From: Welwitschia mirabilis
Lineage: Eukaryota; Gnetophyta; Gnetopsida; Welwitschiales
Assembly (NCBI GenBank): GCA_051453625.1
Contig: JBOZIK010000001.1
Coordinates: forward strand, 221,645,665-221,709,664
DNA length: 64,000 bases
Direction: 5' to 3'
Part shown: piece after piece, positions 47,814-58,095 of the stretch
Layout of the letters: each line of letters opens with the position of its first letter
Position numbering within the stretch: position 1 is the stretch's first letter
Position numbers and translations under genes: made by a program
Notes under the pieces: model-generated
Told to the model about the DNA's origin: nothing
The model's database searches: none
What the model saw: the letters and a program-made list of their open reading frames with translations, nothing else

Positions 47814-48180
47814 TATATCTTTTCCCTTTTAGCGAGATTCAATTTTTCGACATTGGTTCTTTCCGTGCCTGCTAGCTCCTCCTGGAGTCTCAACAGAGGC
47901 TCACCGTTACATTGCCCAGAGTTTGCGAGTTTCTGCTGCTGCCCGGTGTGCCCCATCAGAGCTCGATCGGCACTAAGCCCCATCTGCTTCAGGTCGACCT
48001 TCTTCCCCGTCGCCAAACCTGTCACCAGACTTGCATCAAACCACCAAACCACCAGCCAATTCCAATACCGGCCCTCCTCGACTCCCTGCCATTGTACAAC
48101 CTCTGCTGCTCGTCAGAGTCGTCGCTGTCTCTATTGCTTCCAACCAAAAGCCCATGTCAAATGGATAAAGCCACTAATTA
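47814..48180 (+). other. GC-rich leader of E7
   Basis: It continues the CpG-rich composition of fragment Z2. Two overlapping open frames (47853-48185, 47912-48181) are rich in Cys, Pro, Ser and Arg with no recognised domain, probably by composition alone. The gag frame follows at about 48180. E6 has only a shortened, eroded equivalent (43610-43860). Confidence 0.5.
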
Positions 48181-48990
48181 AATAGGACAAATTATAATTT
48201 ATGGGTCCAAGGTATGAAAAGTTTCTTAATCCACCGTAATCTTTGGCACATTATCATTGGTGATATCACCAAATCAATTTAGGAAAAAGATGAATTTGCT
48301 GTCAAATTTGAGAATGGACTTGATGACTAGGATAGCAAGAATCATTAGATCATCACATGGTTTTGCAATATCTCTGTACCATCCATTCACATTTAGTTTG
48401 CCGGTTATGACACCCCCAAAGAAATTTGGGATTTTTTGGAAAAATGGTACACTACTATTGGTTTGGACTGTCAATGATTTTCTTGCTCAAGTTCAACCTA
48501 TTTAGAATCAATTATTACAAGTGAAAATTAGCAAGGACAATCTACATCTTGTTCAAGTTCTCATGTCATTTCGACGAAAATATGAAGTTGTTAGAGCTTC
48601 TTTGTGACATCGTAGTCACTATCTATCTTGGATGCTGTCGTTTAGGAAATTATTTTTGATCGAACATGTCTTTAGCTTGGCAATCCCACTAAGTCTGATG
48701 TGGTTCTAGCCACTACTCACTCCAGATTCTCTTCTCAGAAATTCAAGGGTCAAACATGTAAGAACTACCATTAGACTGATCATTCTTTTGCAAATTGTCC
48801 CACTATAGAATGCAAGTATGACCACACTTTGGAACACATCAAGCTAAATTTTCTTGTTCAACCTCCATGCTTAAATGATGAATCTTCTAAATCTCGGGTT
48901 ATCTTGAAGCTTGGACCTTTCGCAGTTGTCGCTGTTGCTATTGAGGATTCCTCTCCCATCACCATGCGTCATCTTGAGGTTCTTCTTAAA
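48180..48990 (+). pseudogene. copia gag remnant, E7
   Basis: NYNLWVQGMKSFL (48190) starts the conserved core. IIGDITKSI, then SVPSIHIQFAGYDTPKEIWD and FLEKWYTT (48370-48450) follow the UBN2-type copia gag. 'acatgtaagaactacc' near 48755 (GQTCKNY, then HFANCPTIEC in another frame) marks a degenerate knuckle region. Compared with the family, the segment YYQLW..N between FLE..YTT and FLAQVQPI (about 48468) is deleted. Stops occur throughout. Confidence 0.65.
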
Positions 48991-49019
48991 TAGATTATTT
49001 CTTTAATTCTTCCTCTACC

Positions 49020-49330
49020 GTGGTAGACATCCTAAGTAAATCCTATTGGCTTTATAACTCTGCATGTTGCAATTACATGACCACTAGTTCTGATATCTTA
49101 ACTCCAAAAATATCAGTCACTTCATTACCACCTATACATACTGCCAATGGCATCAAAATGCCCATCACCCATATTGGTCATGCCTCTACCCCCCATCTTA
49201 GTCTTCCTAACACTTATTATGTCTTAAATTTGACTTTAAATCTCATTTCTGTGGGTCAACTGTGTGAACAAGGCCTAAATGTTATCTTCTTTCCTTTTGA
49301 TTGTTAGGTCTAAGATCCACAGATGGGCCA
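49020..49330 (+). pseudogene. copia protease remnant, E7
   Basis: The frame 49020-49307 reads SYWLYNSACCNYMTTSSDIL and later HTANGIKMPITHIGHAST and NLTLNLISVGQLCEQGL. This is the whole copia protease layout (W..DS(G/A)...HM, TANG..L.I.HIG, NL..NL.SVGQL). The catalytic Asp is Asn (YNSA for LDSA), so it could not act. The frame is open across nearly the complete domain. Confidence 0.75.
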
Positions 49331-49399
49331 GATTCTTGGGATAGTTCACTGACTGGGAAGGTTATTTGAGCTTCTCAACAAATTGTGGCTACAACTACC

Positions 49400-50260
49400 A
49401 CCGACTCCTCTATATATAAGTGGCATCTTTGTCTTGATCATGCTTTTACTAGTAAACTTCATCCTTTAATTTATTGTGATTAGTTAGGATCTACTTCTTT
49501 TAAATCTTTTCATTGCATTAACTATCAACTTGAAAAACAACCAGCTTTATCTTTTACTCATAGTAATTTTGCTCGAATATTCTTTTTTTCCTTGTTTACT
49601 CTAATATTTGAGGTCTTTTTCTGGTTGTAATAGTGAATGGTTATTGTTATTTTGTGATATTTATTGATGATTTTTCATGCTTTACTTAGATTTATTTCAT
49701 GAAGCACTAGTCTAAACTACCTCAAGTATACATCAAATTTGTTATCATGATTAACACCCAATTTTCACACAAAATCAAGATTCTTCGCACTAACAATGCC
49801 ACTGAATGCAAACAATCCTTCTTACTTCACTTTCTCAGTCAGCAAGGTACTATTATCTAGTGATCTTATCTTGGGACCTCTTAACACAATGGGAGGTGGA
49901 GCGTAAACATCATCAGATTCTTGATTCTGTTTGCACTCAAATACTCTCTGCTTCCTACCTTAAAATATTTTGGGGAGAAGTAGCTCTTACAACAGTCTTC
50001 ACTATTAATCATAGTTCAACCTCAGTTCTTAACAACCTCTCTCCTTATGAAAGATTATGTGGTATTCCACCTGATTATTTCCTCATAAAGTCCTTGGATG
50101 TGCATGTTTTATTCTTCTATAACCTCATGAAAAAATCAAACTAGAGCCTTATACTCAGTTATGTCCTTTTCTTAATTACGAAGTAGAACATAAAGGGTAT
50201 TGATGTTAGGATCTTGTCTTTTAATTTCTTCATATTTCATCTCATGTCACTTTCTGGGAA
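49400..50260 (+). pseudogene. copia integrase remnant, E7
   Basis: NGYCYFVIFIDDFSCFT (49636) holds the first catalytic Asp. KIKILRTNNATECKQSFL (49780) covers the second, with the Asp of the usual RTDN changed to Asn. FLSQQGT follows. 49806-50144 reads SASYLKIFWGEVALTTVFTI and LNNLSPYERLCGIPPDY, the region after the catalytic Glu (..FWGEA..TA.Y.IN, L...SPFE.L.G..P.Y). VTFWENIMFS near 50250 ends the domain. Two or three frameshifts separate these parts. Confidence 0.7.
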
Positions 50261-50499
50261 AATATCATGTTTTCTTTCTTCTCTAAGTTTCATCATTTTA
50301 TCACCACTTCTTCTTTGTTCTTCATTAATCCTGCTATTGACTTATTTCCTAGTTTAAATATAGATTCAACTGAGGAGCTCAATAATTTTTCTTCATCTCA
50401 ACCAGTGCCTATTGAGAGTATGCCAGATGTGGATCTTACACCTAACTCCACCCTTTATCATAATACCCGGGTAAGAGAAACACCCCATCATCTCTTTGA

Positions 50500-51330
50500 T
50501 TACCATTGCTACTCTACTATTACAAACTTACATGAGCCTTACACTTATTGTAAGGATAGCACTAATTATCTTTCACAGCAAGCGATGGATGAAGAACTCT
50601 AGGATCTAGAGAAAACTAATACTTGGGAGTTAGTTAATCTTCCCTTTGACAAATCTCCAATTGGGTGTAAATGGATTTATAAAATTAAAACTTGATCTGA
50701 TGGCTATGTTAATCATTACAAAGCCCACTTAGTCAATAAAGTCTACTCTCAAGAATATGATGTAGATTATGAAGATACATTTACTCCTATAGCCTAGTTA
50801 ACCTCTATGCGTAACCTATTGACTATTGTCATAGTTAAACTATGGTGGCTCCTTTAGATGGATGTCAATAATGCCTTCTTCAATGGTGACTTACAAGAGG
50901 AAGTGTACACGCATACTCCTCCTAGTTATACTTATTGAAAAGGCAAAGTTTGTCAACTTCGGAAAGCCATATATGATTGAAGTAAGCACCTTGAGCATGG
51001 TTTGAGAAGTTTAGTTCTACTATTGCTGAGCTTGGTTTTGTATCCATTTCCAATGTTTCTGTTTTATTCACATGCCATACTAAGTATGGCATTATTCTAC
51101 TTTTATTTTATGTTGATGACATGATCATTACTAGGGATGATGTATCCTACATTTCTGATCTACAGTGCTACCTAAGCCAGCATTTTGAGATGAAAGATCT
51201 GGGTTTTTTTAGCTATTTTTTAGATCTTGAAGTTTTACAAAAACTTGATGGGTATTATCTTTCTTAGGTTAAGTATGCATTTGATCTACTTTCTTGAGCT
51301 AGAATTATAGATAGTAAGACTATATCCACT
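50500..51330 (+). pseudogene. copia reverse transcriptase remnant, E7
   Basis: Fragments are PIGCKWIYKIKT (50660), YSQEYDVDYEDTFTPIA (50743), MDVNNAFFNGDLQEEVYT (50859-50910, the D..NAFL.G.L.E.VY motif) and LLLFYVDDMIITRDD (51098-51140), with the catalytic YVDD box intact. HFEMKDLG..SYFLDLEV follows (51181-51235). The order is complete for copia RT. Stops (for instance where Gln or Trp codons became TAA/TAG) prevent translation. Confidence 0.8.
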
Positions 51331-52060
51331 TCTTTGGAACTTAATGCTAAACTAACTTCATTGGATGGTACTCCCTTGGATGACTCCATATTATATCACC
51401 AACTAGTTGGGAGCCTTGTTTATCTTACCATTACTTAACCTGAAATTGCTCATGCCATGTATTTGGTAAGCTGGTTCATGAGCGCTCCTCACTCATCTCA
51501 CTTTGTTGCTATTCTTTAAATTCTTCACTATATCAAGGGGACTCTTTTTCATGGGCTATACTTTTCTACTCATATCTCTCTTGTATTATCTAGTTATGTT
51601 AATGCTGATTGGGCTAGTGATCCCATAGACTATTAATACACCATTGGTTACTACATCTTCCTTGGTGACTCCCTTATTTCTTGGCATAACAAGAAGCAGA
51701 TAGTTGTAGCTTATTCTAGTACCAAGTCAAAATATCATTCCCTCATCGATGCTACATCTGAGTTACTATGGCTTTATTGGTTGTTATCTAATATGGGTTA
51801 TTAACATTCCTCTACCATAGTATTACATTATGATTAGTGCCATCCAAATCACTTACAATGCTATTTTTCATGAATGCATCAAACACATTGAGATCGATTG
51901 TCATTTTGTTTGTTACCATGTAACTCAAGGCACTCTACACTTGGTAGTTGTTTCCTCTAGTAATTAGACTAATGATATTTTTACCAAGACCCATCTTCCT
52001 AATAGATTTTATGACTTACTAAACAAACTCAAGTTGGTCTTAACAATTCCACCTTGAATT
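51313..52060 (+). pseudogene. copia RNase H remnant, E7
   Basis: It begins with the RT-RH connector ISTSLELNAKLTSLDGTPLD (51325) and LVGSLVYLTIT. Then SYVNADWASDPIDY (51592), GYYIFLGDSLISWHNKKQIV (51650) and STKSKYHSLIDATSELLWL (51718-51775) follow the copia RNase H pattern (Y.DADWAG, S..SWRSKKQ, SS.EAEY.A). It ends with IFTKTHLPNRFYDLLNKLKL (51975-52035), the standard pol end just before the polypurine tract. Confidence 0.8.
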
Positions 52061-52069
52061 TGAGTGGAA

Positions 52070-52271
52070 TGTTAGTATAATTAGTGGACATATTTTAGGT
52101 AGATTGATAATTTCATATATTTAGATATATTAATTTTAGCATAATTGTATACTAATTGTAATTTCCTTTTCTATATTTTTCTTTTCTTATTTATTCTTAA
52201 TGTATGTATAGGGGTATTCTCAACCATGTAAATAAAAATCTTGAATACAGTTATTCAACTTATTTTCTCCA
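52070..52271 (+). mobile_element. E7 3' LTR
   Basis: 202 bp, TGTTAGTATAATTAG to TTTTCTCCA, after the purine tract gagtggaa. The second version of this tract is at 54756-54957. Confidence 0.8.
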
Positions 52272-52966
52272 ACCCCAAGATATCCCTTTATAGACCAAGA
52301 AAAAAGATACATTAGATTTAGCTCTATCATAATCAATGTTACTCATACTCAAACCTCGTCTATTTTGCATCATCAACTTATTTAAAAAGCTAGTGCGGTG
52401 TTCTTAAAGAGCCTGGATTAAGCTAAAACTATGACTGCATGTTCCACATTCATACTTTTTAGCACAGACAGAAGTATGGATACTAAGAAGAGAAGCAAGA
52501 GACAAGTGTTTCTTCTTCGTCATCAAAACCATGTTACTATTCAAAGGTTTTATGTCCATATCTATATCAGATGCAGGTTGAATATAAAAATAGTTTACCT
52601 CTTAAGTTGCAGGAGTAGTTGAAGAGTGGATCATGAGAGGCTTTTAGTCATTATCTTGCAGCTAGAAGCCAACATTCTTGAGTGGCACTTTCACCAGAAG
52701 TACAAAACTGCCTTAACATACTCCACCTTAAAAATTGTCATTAACTCCACTACAATGATAATCATCATCAGCACTAATAGCGATACTTAGAAGCTAGATG
52801 ATTTAGGTTAGCAAAGATAGGAAATGGATGGGGAGGGATAGACAAAAGTGGAACTGGCATAGACACTATTCTAAGCATTTTGAAGGAGTTAGTTTCCTTA
52901 GGGGTTTGCAGCTTTTATAGTCCATGGCTACTTCTTGAGAGAAAATGTGCCATGGAGTCTAAATGG
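52272..52966 (-). pseudogene. C2H2 zinc-finger gene fragment Z3 with its promoter region
   Basis: Minus strand, running from the E8 LTR edge (52966) to the E7 LTR edge (52272). A TATAAAAG box (plus 52912-52919) is followed by an untranslated part, then MDIKP.., a finger-1 reading KYECGTC..SFS..QAL, a stop in place of a glycine codon, EHRTS, and the SMSNxDYDRAKSN linker. The finger is of the plant EPF/ZAT type (QALGGH). It has in-frame stops upstream (for example where Gln codons became TAA/TAG) and ends before finger 2. Confidence 0.6.
52912..52919 (-). promoter_or_regulatory. TATA box of zinc-finger fragment Z3
   Basis: TATAAAAG on the minus strand, about 50 bp downstream of the E8 LTR end. 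The same box is at 55597-55604 in Z4. Confidence 0.5.
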
Positions 52967-53247
52967 TGGACTTACTTATTGTAAATAATTTATAATGTAA
53001 AAGATATTGATAAACACAACTTAAAAGAACAAAATTATTATTATTTAATTAAGAAAGATAGAAAGAAAAATAATGTTCTCTGTGCTTTAAGCTATGTGTA
53101 GAGTCTTCTATTTATATTAGAAGTCTCAACTGATTTGATTAAAAATAGTTAACGTGTTCCTAAACTTATTCCTTAATGAAATGCTAATTCTACTAAAAGA
53201 CTCCTAAGGAATAGAAACATGAAAACAACTCGTAGACTTATTCAACA
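52967..53247 (-). mobile_element. E8 3' LTR (copy A)
   Basis: 281 bp on the minus strand, from TGTTGAATAAGTCTACGAG at 53247 to ..AGTCCA at 52967. It contains TATAAATAGAAG (near 53095-53106). RNase H text of E8 lies upstream (53420-53760), which gives the orientation. It is inserted just upstream of the Z3 TATA box. Confidence 0.65.
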
Positions 53248-53898
53248 TAATACTCATTCAATGTAATGGTAAGTTTCACTAATTTGTCACACTTTTCTAT
53301 AGCTCAATGTATTAAGTTAATACCTTCTCTGAAAAAAATATGGAAAAAATTTTTAATGTGTTTTGAACCTGCATGAAACACTAGATTTCCAGCAAGTTTA
53401 TTGCACTTTCATTATCACAATAGATGGGAATTGAGTAGTAAAAAGTAGAAATTATTTCTTGAAGAAGCCTTTTAAGCGAAATACACTCTTGAGTGGCCAT
53501 AGTAGTTGCTACATATTCTACCTCACAACTTGAAAGAGCTATAGTAGATTGTTTTTTTACTACACCAAGATATTTCTATTGAACCTATAGTAAGATAGAA
53601 TTCTATTGTGAAGCATCCATCATGCACGTTACTAGCCTAATATGAATCTATAAAACCACTCCAAAAAAATGATAGATGATGCTTGTACATTAATCCATAA
53701 CTTAGAGTGCCTTTTATATAACATAGGATTCACTTTGTCGTGGTCGGATGACCTTCACATGGTTTGTTCATAAATTGAGAAATGACTCTAGTAGAAAATA
53801 CATTATTAGATCTTGTGATAGTTAAGTAAAATAAACTACTAATAAGCTATTGAAAAAAAGTTACATCTTTAAGTAGCTTTTTCTCATTCTTTGATAAC
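53248..53898 (-). pseudogene. copia RNase H end of E8 (copy A)
   Basis: Minus-strand remnants match the better E8 copy at 58096-58467: the ALSSCEVEYVAT-type segment near 53510, the SIPIYC region near 53435 and MVYKH/GLMYKH-like text near 53680. Stops are frequent. Its last 77 bp (53822-53898) equal 60547-60623. Confidence 0.6.
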
Positions 53899-53998
53899 NN
53901 NNNNNNNNNNNNNNNNNNNNNNNNNNNNNNNNNNNNNNNNNNNNNNNNNNNNNNNNNNNNNNNNNNNNNNNNNNNNNNNNNNNNNNNNNNNNNNNNNN
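53899..53998. other. assembly gap (100 N placeholder)
   Basis: The left edge overlaps the contig at 60547 by exactly 77 bp. The right edge restarts sequence already seen at 51313. Confidence 0.95.
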
Positions 53999-54755
53999 AG
54001 TAAGACTATATCCACTTCTTTGGAACTTAATGCTAAACTAACTTCATTGGATGGTACTCCCTTGGATGACTCCATGTTATATCACCAACTAGTTGGGAGC
54101 CTTGTCTATCTTACCATTACTTAACCTGAAATTGCTCATGCCATTCATTTGGTAAGCCGGTTCATAAGTGCTCCTCACTCATCTCACTTTGTTGCTATTC
54201 TTTAAATTCTTCACTATATCAAGGGGACTCTCTTTCATGGGCTATACTTTTCTACTCATACCTCTCTTGTATTATCTAGTTATGCTAATGCTGATTGGGC
54301 TAGTGATCCCATAGACTATTAATACACTATTGGTTACTACATCTTCCTTGGTGACTCCCTTATTTCTTGGCATAACAAGAAGCAGATAGTTGTAGCTCAT
54401 TCTAGTACCAATTCAAAATATCATTCCCTCATCAATGCTACATTTGAGTTACTATGGCTTTATTGGTTGTTATCTAATATGGGTTTTTAACATTCCTCTA
54501 CCATAGTATTACATTATGATGAGTGCCATCCAAATCACTTACAATGCTATTTTTCGTGAATGCACTAAACACATTGAGATTGATTATCATTTTATTTGTT
54601 ACCATGTAACTCAAGGCATTCTATACTTGGTAGTTTTTTCCTCTAGTAATTAGACTATTGATACTTTTATCAAGACTCATCTTCCTAATAGATTTCATGA
54701 CTTACTAAACAAACTCATGTTGGTCTTAATAATTTCACCTTGAATTTGAGGGGAA

Positions 54756-54957
54756 TGTTAGCATAATTAGTGGACATATTTTAGGTAGATTGATAATTGC
54801 ATATATTTAGATATATTAATTTTAGCATAATTGTATACTAATTGTAATTTCCTTTTCTATATTTTCCTTTCCTTATTTATTCTCAATGTATGTATAGGAG
54901 TATTCTCAACCATGTAAATAAAAATCTTGAATACAGTTATTCAACTGATTTTCTCCA
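54756..54957 (+). mobile_element. E7-family 3' LTR (second version)
   Basis: TGTTAGCATAATTAG to TTTTCTCCA, 202 bp, preceded by an intact purine tract gaggggaa (54748-54755). Confidence 0.8.
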
Positions 54958-55651
54958 ACCCCAAGATATCCCTTCACAGACTAAGAAAAAGATACATTAG
55001 ATTTAGCTCTATCATAATCAATGTTACTCATACTCAAACCTTGTCTCTTTTGCATCATCAACTTATTTAAGAAGCTAGTGCGGTGTCCTTCAAGATCCTG
55101 GAACAAGCTAAAACTATGACTGCATGTTCCACATTCATACTTTTTAGCATAGACAGAAGTATGAACACTAAGAAGAGAAGCAAGAGACAAGTGTTTCTTC
55201 TTCATCATCAAAACCATGTTACTATTCAAAGGTTTTATGTCCATATCTATATCAGACGTAGGTTGAATCTAAAAATAGTTTGCCTCTTAAGTTGCAGGAG
55301 TAGTTGAAAAGTAGATCATGAGAGGGTTTTGGTGATTATCTTGTAGCTAGAAGCCAGCATTCTTGAGTGGCACTTTCACCAGAAGTACCAAACTGCCTTA
55401 ACATAATCCACCTTGAAAATTGTCATTAACTCCACTATAATGATAATCATCATCAGCACTAATAGCGATACTTAGAAGCTAGATGATTTAGGTTGGCAGA
55501 GAGAGGAAATGGATGGGAAGGGATAGACAAAAATGGAAGTGGCATAGACACTATTCTAAGCATTTTGAAGGAGTTAGTTTCCTTGGGGGTTTGCAACTTT
55601 TATAGTCCATGGCTACTTCTTGAGAGAAAATGTGCCATGAAGTCTAAATTG
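54958..55651 (-). pseudogene. C2H2 zinc-finger gene fragment Z4 (longest finger-1 frame)
   Basis: Minus-strand frame 55244-54981 (87 codons) starts MDIKPLNSNMVLMMKKK. Finger 1 has C38-X2-C41-X12-H54-X3-F58, so the last zinc-binding His is Phe, and the QALGGH core reads QDLEGH. Plant EPF/ZAT proteins with two such fingers are nuclear transcription repressors that often act in stress responses. The linker MSNIDYDRAKSN follows, then unrelated text to a stop at the LTR edge, so finger 2 and any EAR motif are missing. Upstream in-frame text (STTPAT..EAN) with stops shows the original start lay further 5'. Confidence 0.6.
55597..55604 (-). promoter_or_regulatory. TATA box of zinc-finger fragment Z4
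   Basis: TATAAAAG on the minus strand, about 350 bp upstream of the 55244 ATG and about 50 bp downstream of the E8 LTR end. Confidence 0.5.
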
Positions 55652-55932
55652 TGGATTTACTTATTGTAAACAATTTATAATGTAAAAGATATTGATAAAC
55701 ACAACTTAAAAGAACAAAATTATTATTATTTAATTAAGAAAGATAGAAAGAAAACTAATGTTCTCTGTGCTTCAAGCTATGTGTAGAGTCTTCTATTTAT
55801 ATTAGAAGTCTCAACTGATTTGATTAAAAATAGTTAACATGTTCCTAAACTTATTCCTTAATGAAATGCTAATTCTACTAAAATAATCCTAAGGAATAGA
55901 AACATGAAAACAACTTGTAGACTTATTTAACA
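55652..55932 (-). mobile_element. E8 3' LTR (copy B)
   Basis: 281 bp, the second version of 52967-53247, at the same insertion point upstream of the zinc-finger TATA box. Confidence 0.65.
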
Positions 55933-57923
55933 TAATACTCATTCATCGTAATGGTAAGTTTCACTAATTTATCACACTTTTCTATAGCTCAATGTATTAA
56001 GTTAATACCTTCTCTAGAAAAAATATGAAAATAAGTTTTAATGTGTTTTGAACTTGCACGAAACACTAGATTTCCAGAAAGTTTTATTACACTTTCATTA
56101 CCACAATAGATGGGAATTGAGTAGTTAAAAGTGGAAATTATTTCTTGAAGAAGTCTTTTAAGCCAAATACACTCTTGAGTGACCATAGTAGTTGCTACAT
56201 ATTCTACCTCACAACTTGAAAGAGCTATAGTAGATTGTTTTTTTATGACACCAAGATATTTCTATTGAACCTATAGTAAGATAGAAGCCTATTGTGGAGC
56301 ATCCATCATGCATGTTACCAGTCCAATATGAATCTACAAAACCACTCCAAAAAAATGATAGATGATGCTTGTACATTAATCCATAACTTAGAGTTCCTTT
56401 TATATAACATAGGATTCACTTTGTCATGGTCGAATGACCTTAACATGGTTTGTTCATAAATTGAGAAATGACTCTAGTAGAAAATACATTGTTAGATCTT
56501 GTGATAGTTAAGTAAAATAAACTACTAATAAGATGTTGAAAAAAAGTTACATCTTTAAGTAGCTTTCCCTCATTCTTTGATAACGTTAGACAAGGTTCCA
56601 TAAGAGTGGTCATTACTTTGGACTCTTTCATATGGAAACATTTCAGTAAACTTGCTGCATATCCATTTTGATAAACAAAGTAACCATCTAACTTTTTAAT
56701 TTCCAAGACAAGAAAATAACTTACTTTAATCAAACTCTTCATTTTAAAAAGAATAGATAAAGCATCTTGAAGACAATTAATTTCAACATTACTATCTTCT
56801 ATAATAATTATATCATCCACGTAAGAAAGAAGCAAAGTGCATATAGTGGATGTTTTTTTGATAAATAAACTTGGATTAGTAGTTAAAGACTTGAAACCAT
56901 AAAAATTAAGATATTAGGAAATCTTACCATACCAAGCATGTGGAGCTTGCTTGAGGCCATATAACACCTTCTTGAGTCAGCACACCTGATTAGAAAACTT
57001 CTTAGATATAAATCCTTATGATTGTTCTATAAAAATATCATGATTTAGCACCCCATAAAAAGCATTTCTCACATCTAGTCATCATAATTTCTAGCCTTTG
57101 CTAGTAGCTAAAGAAACAACTATTTGAAATCATTATCATTTTAGCAAGTCTCATCATAATTCCAACCATATTGTTAAGAGAAACCATGAGCAATAAGTCA
57201 AGATTTGTACCTATCGATTGTACCATCAGTCTTTTTCTTTAATTTGTAAAACCAGTTATAGGTTATTAAATTAGCATCCATTAGTTTTGGTACAATCTTT
57301 CACATGCTATTCTTGTTTAAGACTTAAATTTATTCTTGCATTGCATATTCCTCTTTAGGAATCCCTTTAGCTTTATTATAAGAGTTAAGCTCATTCTCAC
57401 ATGAATCTCTAATTAAAAAAAAAGACAGAACTCAAATATGATTTAACCCAACTTCATAATTAGTGAGATAACCAAATTTCTTTCTTTGCCTTATTTATTT
57501 TCTTGTGATCGCCTTGATATCTTCTTCTATTCGAATGTTTTCCTCAGATGAAGAAATATTTCTCCCACTATTACTGAATATAGAATCATCAAGAAAAAAA
57601 TGCAAGATCAACTATATCGTTGCTATTATTTATCTCAAACTTGTAAGATGACACCTCGTCAAATATCACATCATGGGAAATAGTGACATTTTTTATTTCT
57701 AAATCCATACATCTCCATCATTTCTTGTGGATATCATAGCCAACATAAATACATTGCTTGGCATTTGGGTCAAGTTTAGTTCAATTATGTTTTAATACAT
57801 GAACATAAAAAACAGATCCAAAAACATGAAAATAGTTCACATTGGATTTGTGATGATACAATAATTCAAAAGGAGATGATTTTGTCCCTAGCCATGGAGG
57901 AAAACGATTTATGACATAACAAG
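55933..57923 (-). pseudogene. copia pol of E8 (copy B), RNase H to integrase C-terminus
   Basis: Read on the minus strand from the right. The integrase end (..NVNYFHVFGSVFYVHVLKHN, 57850-57781) comes first. The RT start (..KLKKKTDGTIDRYKS near 57250-57215) follows, then RT with LLSYVDDIIIIEDSNVEINC (56835-56775, catalytic YVDD kept). SYFLVLEIKKLDGYFVYQNGY and the RH connector lie at 56720-56440, and the RNase H end at 56186-55989. Stops and shifts are frequent. The last 77 bp (57847-57923) equal 61889-61965 in copy D, so this stretch is an alternative path to the start of D. Confidence 0.7.
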
Positions 57924-58023
57924 NNNNNNNNNNNNNNNNNNNNNNNNNNNNNNNNNNNNNNNNNNNNNNNNNNNNNNNNNNNNNNNNNNNNNNNNNNNNN
58001 NNNNNNNNNNNNNNNNNNNNNNN
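57924..58023. other. assembly gap (100 N placeholder)
   Basis: The left edge is an exact 77-bp match inside copy D of E8. Confidence 0.95.
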
Positions 58024-58095
58024 TCTCTCAAACAAAATGGAAATGAGTTTCAATGTGTTTTGAATGTGCATGAAACACTAGATTTCTAGCAAGCT

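Larger units (their letters stand above)
47594..52271 (+). mobile_element. Ty1/copia element E7, both LTRs present
   Basis: About 4.68 kb with LTRs of 200-202 bp, an initiator-Met PBS (TGGTATCAAAGCC, 47801-47813), gag, protease, integrase, RT and RNase H in copia order, a purine tract (gagtggaa, 52062-52069) and the 3' LTR at 52070-52271. Coding parts have several stops and shifts but are clearly better kept than in E6. It is flanked on both sides by fragments of the same zinc-finger gene (Z2 left, Z3 right). These overlap in content, so this is not a simple insertion. Confidence 0.8.
53999..56584. repeat. second version of 51313-53898
   Basis: Both stretches are 2586 bp from the shared start 'agtaagactatatcc' to the shared 'cattctttgataac'. 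They are collinear, with scattered substitutions and no net length change. Contents: E7 RNase H end, LTR (54756-54957), zinc-finger fragment Z4, E8 LTR (55652-55932) and E8 RNase H. This is the picture expected for two alleles or a very recent duplicate. Confidence 0.8.

Noticed and set aside
47853-48185. Cys/Pro/Ser-rich frames in the E7 leader
   Set aside because: They overlap each other in different frames and lack a domain. The GC-rich composition explains them better than coding.
52431-52622. Plus-strand frames over the zinc-finger fragments (also 55083-55307 and 47086-47496)
   Set aside because: Antisense shadows of the minus-strand C2H2 fragments.
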